Origin: Bacteroidia bacterium
Lineage (GTDB): Bacteria > Planctomycetota > Phycisphaerae > Phycisphaerales > SM1A02
NCBI GenBank assembly: GCA_030054235.1
Contig: JASGCG010000006.1
Span: 1 to 17,169 of the forward strand
DNA: 17,169 nucleotides
Direction of reading: 5' to 3'
The notes under the pieces: generated by a model
The model's input: the letters and a program-made list of their open reading frames with translations, nothing else
Database searches by the model: none
Told to the model about the DNA's origin: nothing
In this document: one piece after another, positions 13,852-17,169 of the stretch
How the letters are laid out: the number at the start of each line of letters is the position of its first letter
Numbering within the stretch: position 1 is the stretch's first letter
Made by a program: the position numbers and the translations under genes

Positions 13852-15036
13852 TCACCGTGCCGGTCGCGACCAGCCGGCGAGCAGATCCTGCTCCGCGCCC
13901 ACGGTGCTCGTCGGAATCGAGGGCAGGCCCAGAAGCCACAGTGCGCAATTGCCCGCATCGGCGTTGCGGATCGGTGATCCGCCGGTCGCCGTCATGCGCT
14001 CGCTCGCGGCGGGCCGTGCACGCATGGGGCTGAGGTCGTAGAGATCAGCGGCGGCGCCATCGCCCGTCCACACGACGAACGGGATGCGGAAGTTCAGCGG
14101 CGACTCCGCCACGGTGTGCGAGAGCGGCGGTGCGCCCCCACCATGGTCGGCGGTCATCACGATCGCGGTGCGGCCACGCAGCGATGGACTTCCCTCGATG
14201 TGCCGCACCAACCGATCGACGAGCGCATCCATGCGATCGACGCAGGCGAGATACGCCGAGCCCGGCGTCATGTCCCACGTCGTGCCATGGCCCGCGAGGT
14301 CGGTGTCGGCAAAGTGCAGGAACCAGAGCGAGCGGCGTCCATCGATGGCGGCACGATCGAGCGCCGCTTCTGCCTTGCGCTCCACGCCTTCGCCGCGGAA
14401 CGCCAGCTCCACGATGTCGAGCTTGGCCCGGCCGTGGTCGGGCGCGATCGCATCCGGCGCGCCCTGCTCCTCGCGGTAACTGTTGTCATAGAGAATGAAC
14501 TTGTCCTTGCTCGCGATCATGCCGGTGAGCAGGCCATGGTCATGCGCCACATCCCACATGCTCGGCACGTACGAGCCGTGCGCGGCGTGCAGCGTCCCGC
14601 CCTCGGCGATCGTGGGCGGCAGGTCGTTGGGCAGCCAGTTGTGCCCCTGCGGACCCTTGAAGAGCCGGCCCGTCACCATGCCGGTGTGGTTGGGCAGCGT
14701 GACGGTGATGTCGGGATCGGTCCGCGCTTCGAGCGTGTGCGGCCCCTTGAGGAGCGCGGCGAACCCCGGGCGCCCGCGTCGCACGGCATCCTCGACGGCA
14801 TCGGCACGCAGGCCGTCGATGCTCAGTACGACGACATGATCGAATGGCGTGGTGATGGCACGCGGCGCCATCGCGGGTGCGCTTGCCGAAGCTGCGGCCG
14901 CATCCGGTGCGTCCTCGACTGGCTGCGTGGTGACGAACATCCTGATCACGATCCAGGCCACGGTGACGGCCAGTGCGGCGATGAACATCACCGCGCCCAC
15001 GGCACGACCCGAGACCCGTTGTGGCTGCTGCTGCAT
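13852..15036 (-). CDS. Membrane-anchored NPP-type phosphodiesterase/alkaline phosphatase superfamily protein
   Basis: 394 aa. A single membrane segment (about 12-35) is followed by an Ala/Pro-rich spacer (about 40-64) and an extracytoplasmic catalytic domain. The metal-site pattern matches nucleotide pyrophosphatase/phosphodiesterases: SIDGLRAD with Asp74, TVTLPNHTGMVTG with Thr113 as likely nucleophile, ADTDLAGH with Asp246/His250, TADHGG with Asp297/His298, and His307 in LSHTVAE. A threonine nucleophile and absence of the sulfatase CxPxR motif argue against a sulfatase. It could remove or transfer a phospho-substituent on a surface glycan or lipid, or hydrolyse nucleotide sugars outside the membrane; the substrate is unknown. 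It lies 42 bases downstream of the flippase on the same strand with its own TAGGAT box 7 bases before the ATG. Confidence 0.76.
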   Translation of the reverse strand: MQQQPQRVSGRAVGAVMFIAALAVTVAWIVIRMFVTTQPVEDAPDAAAASASAPAMAPRAITTPFDHVVVLSIDGLRADAVEDAVRRGRPGFAALLKGPHTLEARTDPDITVTLPNHTGMVTGRLFKGPQGHNWLPNDLPPTIAEGGTLHAAHGSYVPSMWDVAHDHGLLTGMIASKDKFILYDNSYREEQGAPDAIAPDHGRAKLDIVELAFRGEGVERKAEAALDRAAIDGRRSLWFLHFADTDLAGHGTTWDMTPGSAYLACVDRMDALVDRLVRHIEGSPSLRGRTAIVMTADHGGGAPPLSHTVAESPLNFRIPFVVWTGDGAAADLYDLSPMRARPAASERMTATGGSPIRNADAGNCALWLLGLPSIPTSTVGAEQDLLAGWSRPAR

Positions 15037-15043
15037 GAACCTG

Positions 15044-15049
15044 ATCCTA
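15044..15049 (-). promoter_or_regulatory. -10 box of the NPP-type gene, leaderless spacing
   Basis: TAGGAT on the minus strand lies 7 bases before ATG 15036. A possible TTCACC -35 (15074-15069) lies 19 bases upstream, overlapping the left end of the palindrome at 15075-15088 by position. Confidence 0.45.
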
Positions 15050-15074
15050 GGAGCGCGCGAGTCGACGTGGTGAA

Positions 15075-15088
15075 GGCTTCATGAAGCC
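15075..15088. repeat. 14-bp perfect palindrome at the flippase stop codon
   Basis: GGCTTCATGAAGCC is a perfect palindrome that covers the flippase stop (15079-15081). It lies just upstream of the NPP-type gene's promoter region. As RNA it would give a 5-bp stem with a CATG loop; as DNA it could be a dimeric regulator site. Function is unproven. Confidence 0.4.
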
Positions 15089-16365
15089 GCGCGCCAGCGT
15101 GGACCCACGAACACGAGCTGGCCGATGATCGCCATGATCGCGAACGCGACCTGACCGACGATGACGGCCCTGACCACGCCGTCCAAGCCCGCAGCCTGAG
15201 CCTGCAGGATGCAGCCGCCGATCGTGATCGCTGCCAGGCCGACCCAGCACACCGTCCGCCAACGCACTTCGGCCGGCGTCGTGTGATGGGCCGTGAGCCC
15301 CACCGCAAGGCACCAGATCGGAAACGCCAGCGCCAGCATGCGTGCCGGCGCAACGGCGGCCTGCTGTGCTGCTCCGAACACGAGCGGGATCGCCCACGGC
15401 AGCACGAGCCATGCAGCGATCGAGGCCACGATCGAAACCACCATGACCCACGCAAGCACGCGCGGCGCCGTGCGCGCGAGCCGTGCAGGATCGCTGTTGC
15501 CCCAGAGAAAGTAGCGCGGCGCGAAGACCCTCGAGAAGACCGCGCTCGGAAGCAGGTGCATCGCCGTGACGATGTTCATCGCCACCGAGAACGCCCCGGC
15601 GTCCTCGACCAGACCCGCCGAGCCCAGCGCGATCGTGCCGACCTGCAGCACCGCAAGGTACGCCAACCCCTGTACCGCGAAGGGGAACGACCGGGCCAGC
15701 GCAGCTCCCGCTCTGGGCACACCGACCATCGGCTCATGCGACGGTGCCTCGTCGATCGGTGGATCGCGACGAAGCCGAAGGATCCAACGCATGCCGATCA
15801 CGCTCGTGATGGCCGTGCCCACGACGAGCGCGATGACGAGCGGTCCACCGACTGCGCGCGTGCCTTCGCTGCGCCAGAGCACCATCGCGGCCACACCGAC
15901 CGCGGCCATGCGCACGAGGTACGGCGCAAGCTGCCAGAGCGCCACACGCACGAATCGGCCGCGGAGCATCGGCTCGGCGATCGCGTTGTCGGCCGGTGCG
16001 CCAAGGGCGACGGCCAGCGCCATCACGATTGCCAGCTCCCCGGCATCGCCTGACGGTGCGAAAGCCATCGCCCATCCCGTCATGCCGAGGACCGCCAGGC
16101 CCGCGGTGCTGGCCATCGCGCCAAGCCCAGGCACGATCCATGCCGAGGCAGCGCGGCCATGTCGCCCGAACGCCTGCAGCCACATCTCGCTCACCCCGCC
16201 TTGCGCAACGGGTGCCGCGAGCCGGCTGACGGCAAAGACCGTCATGAACGTGCCGAACGCCGCGGCGTCCAGCGTGCGCGCAAGCGCGATCGAGAATGCA
16301 AACGCCAGCAGCGCGCTCGCGAGCGAGGCGGACCACACGACGGCGACCTCAACCGGTGCGCGCAT
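15079..16365 (-). CDS. Wzx-type polysaccharide flippase (oligosaccharide flippase family)
   Basis: 428 aa integral membrane protein with about a dozen hydrophobic segments. It begins VVWSASLASALLAFAFSIAL and then ARTLDAAAFGTFMTVFAVSR, the usual opening of PST/Wzx flippases, which turn undecaprenyl-linked repeat units across the inner membrane. The central charged loop (about 200-225) separates two halves, as in MOP-superfamily exporters. Length is in the normal range. Family members diverge strongly, so the exact cargo cannot be inferred; the neighbours (WecA-type initiator, glycosyltransferase, sugar-nucleotide enzymes) support an O-antigen- or exopolysaccharide-like unit. Its promoter faces that of the divergent glycosyltransferase gene with only 43 bases between the two ATG codons. 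Confidence 0.75.
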   Translation of the reverse strand: MRAPVEVAVVWSASLASALLAFAFSIALARTLDAAAFGTFMTVFAVSRLAAPVAQGGVSEMWLQAFGRHGRAASAWIVPGLGAMASTAGLAVLGMTGWAMAFAPSGDAGELAIVMALAVALGAPADNAIAEPMLRGRFVRVALWQLAPYLVRMAAVGVAAMVLWRSEGTRAVGGPLVIALVVGTAITSVIGMRWILRLRRDPPIDEAPSHEPMVGVPRAGAALARSFPFAVQGLAYLAVLQVGTIALGSAGLVEDAGAFSVAMNIVTAMHLLPSAVFSRVFAPRYFLWGNSDPARLARTAPRVLAWVMVVSIVASIAAWLVLPWAIPLVFGAAQQAAVAPARMLALAFPIWCLAVGLTAHHTTPAEVRWRTVCWVGLAAITIGGCILQAQAAGLDGVVRAVIVGQVAFAIMAIIGQLVFVGPRWRAAS

Positions 16366-16371
16366 CGGGCC

Positions 16372-16377
16372 ATCGTA
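16372..16377 (-). promoter_or_regulatory. -10 box of the flippase gene, leaderless spacing
   Basis: TACGAT on the minus strand lies exactly 6 bases before ATG 16365. Its -35 region would fall on the opposing promoter's -10 box at 16397-16402. Confidence 0.5.
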
Positions 16378-16396
16378 GGGTCGCTGTCCATCGCCG

Positions 16397-16402
16397 TACG
16401 AT
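16397..16402 (+). promoter_or_regulatory. -10 box of the terminal glycosyltransferase gene, leaderless spacing
   Basis: TACGAT lies exactly 6 bases before ATG 16409. It mirrors the flippase box, forming ATCGTA-19 bases-TACGAT. Confidence 0.5.
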
Positions 16403-16408
16403 CAGCGC

Positions 16409-17169
16409 ATGGCCCGTGTCGCCATCCTGACCGGCTTCGCGCCGACCCTGCCGCTCTTCCGGGCGCCCTTGGTCGGCATGCTGCGCGCTGCTGGGCACGA
16501 GGTCGTCGTGGCTGCTCCCGCGATCGAGCCCTGGGTTCGCGAACGCATGCAGGAGGCGGGCGCCGAGGTCGTGGAGCTCGACTACGCGCGGCGCGGCATG
16601 AACCCTTTGGCCGAGCGCGCGGTGCGACGGGAGTTCGACCGCTTCATGCACGACGAGCGACCGACCCATGTGCTGGCCGGCACCATCAAGGCGGTCTGCC
16701 ACGGCATGCCCGCTGCGGCTGCGGCAGGTGTCGCGGTGCGCGTGGCGATGATCACGGGCGTGGGCAGCGTCTTTGTGCGCCGCGGCCTGCGTTGGTGGAT
16801 CGCTCGCACGGCGGCGAGCGCGCTCTATCGCCGTGCGCTGTCGCAGGCCACGCACGTCATCTTCCACAATCCCGACGACCGTGACGACTTTGCGCGATGG
16901 GGCCTGCTCGACACCGGCGTGCCTGTGACCGTGACCGCCGGCAGTGGCGTTGATCTCGTGCATCACGCGGTCCAGCCCCCGAGTCCCGACGGAGGGATCC
17001 TCTTCGCCAGCCGCTTCATGACCGACAAGGGCTTCGACGAGTTCCTGCAGGCGGCCGAGCTCGTGCACCGCGCGCAGCCGTCGATCCCGATTCGCATCGC
17101 AGGCTTCGGCGATGGCAAGGAAGGCGAGGCGTTCGAGCGTCGCGTGGCCGATGGTGCGCGGCGCGGCGT
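16409..17169 (+). CDS. PglA-like GT4 family glycosyltransferase (partial, 3' cut)
   Basis: The frame from ATG 16409 stays open to the window end: 253 codons and 2 bases with no stop, so the C-terminus is missing. The protein begins MARVAILTGFAPTLPLFRAP with a GT-B N-terminal domain. It then shows TITGVGSVF-like residues (seen here as MITGVGSVF), VIFHNPDDRDDF, a GSGVDL segment and ILFASRFMTDKGFDEFL, where the donor-binding half starts. This order fits GT4 enzymes such as PglA/WbpX/Cap-type transferases that add a hexose or N-acetylhexosamine to undecaprenyl-diphosphate-linked sugars. The E-x7-E donor motif would lie beyond the window. It is divergent from the flippase and probably extends the glycan begun by the WecA-type enzyme. 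Confidence 0.8.
   Translation, partial: MARVAILTGFAPTLPLFRAPLVGMLRAAGHEVVVAAPAIEPWVRERMQEAGAEVVELDYARRGMNPLAERAVRREFDRFMHDERPTHVLAGTIKAVCHGMPAAAAAGVAVRVAMITGVGSVFVRRGLRWWIARTAASALYRRALSQATHVIFHNPDDRDDFARWGLLDTGVPVTVTAGSGVDLVHHAVQPPSPDGGILFASRFMTDKGFDEFLQAAELVHRAQPSIPIRIAGFGDGKEGEAFERRVADGARRG

Noticed and set aside
1..17169. tRNA or rRNA genes, insertion sequences, CRISPR arrays
   Set aside because: I saw no cloverleaf-like segment outside coding genes, no transposase-like protein, and no regularly spaced direct repeats; the intergenic regions are all about 100 bases or less.

Overview
This is high-GC, gene-dense DNA, very probably from a planctomycete of the class Phycisphaerae. The best taxonomic clue is the secreted glycosidase at 224-3304, which ends in two dockerin-like calcium-loop repeats followed by a Gly-Trp-Gly-Asp-Cys-Pro terminus, a style common in Phycisphaerae exoproteins. 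This assignment is an inference from protein style, not a phylogenetic placement. The window holds 14 protein genes, two of them cut by the window ends. I saw no tRNA or rRNA gene, insertion sequence or CRISPR array, and no gap between genes longer than about 100 bases.

Layout. (1) 2-217 (+): C-terminal end of a choice-of-anchor I type secreted protein. (2) 224-3304 (-): secreted GH57-like alpha-glucan hydrolase with a CBM25-like starch-binding module, a beta-sandwich domain and a dockerin-like tail. (3) 3406-8627 (+): a tight run of an LpxH-like metallophosphoesterase, a GT4 glycosyltransferase, an MGDG-synthase-like GT28 glycosyltransferase and a ChrA chromate transporter, each start overlapping the previous stop, then an M48 metalloprotease. 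The first three look like a membrane glycolipid module. (4) 8681-17169: a cell-surface polysaccharide locus. It contains an NAD-dependent sugar-nucleotide epimerase/decarboxylase and a WecA/MraY-type sugar-1-phosphate transferase on the minus strand. Divergent from these are an AsnB-like amidotransferase and an overlapping UDP-glucuronate 4-epimerase on the plus strand. A membrane-anchored NPP-type phosphodiesterase and a Wzx-type flippase follow on the minus strand. The locus ends in a PglA-like GT4 glycosyltransferase on the plus strand, cut by the window end.

How the genes may work together. The WecA-type enzyme would load the first sugar phosphate on undecaprenyl phosphate, the two SDR enzymes would supply sugar nucleotides, the glycosyltransferase would extend the chain and the flippase would export it. 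The asnB-like gene overlaps the UDP-glucuronate 4-epimerase gene by 4 bp, which suggests that a uronic acid, perhaps galacturonate, is amidated in this glycan.

Most striking signal. Nine of the 13 genes whose starts are visible have a TANNNT hexamer exactly 6 or 7 bases before the ATG and no Shine-Dalgarno sequence, as expected for leaderless transcription from a -10 box. Three of the four exceptions are genes whose start overlaps the upstream stop codon inside the plus-strand operon. This rule also helps choose start codons, for example for the M48 protease and the WecA-type enzyme.
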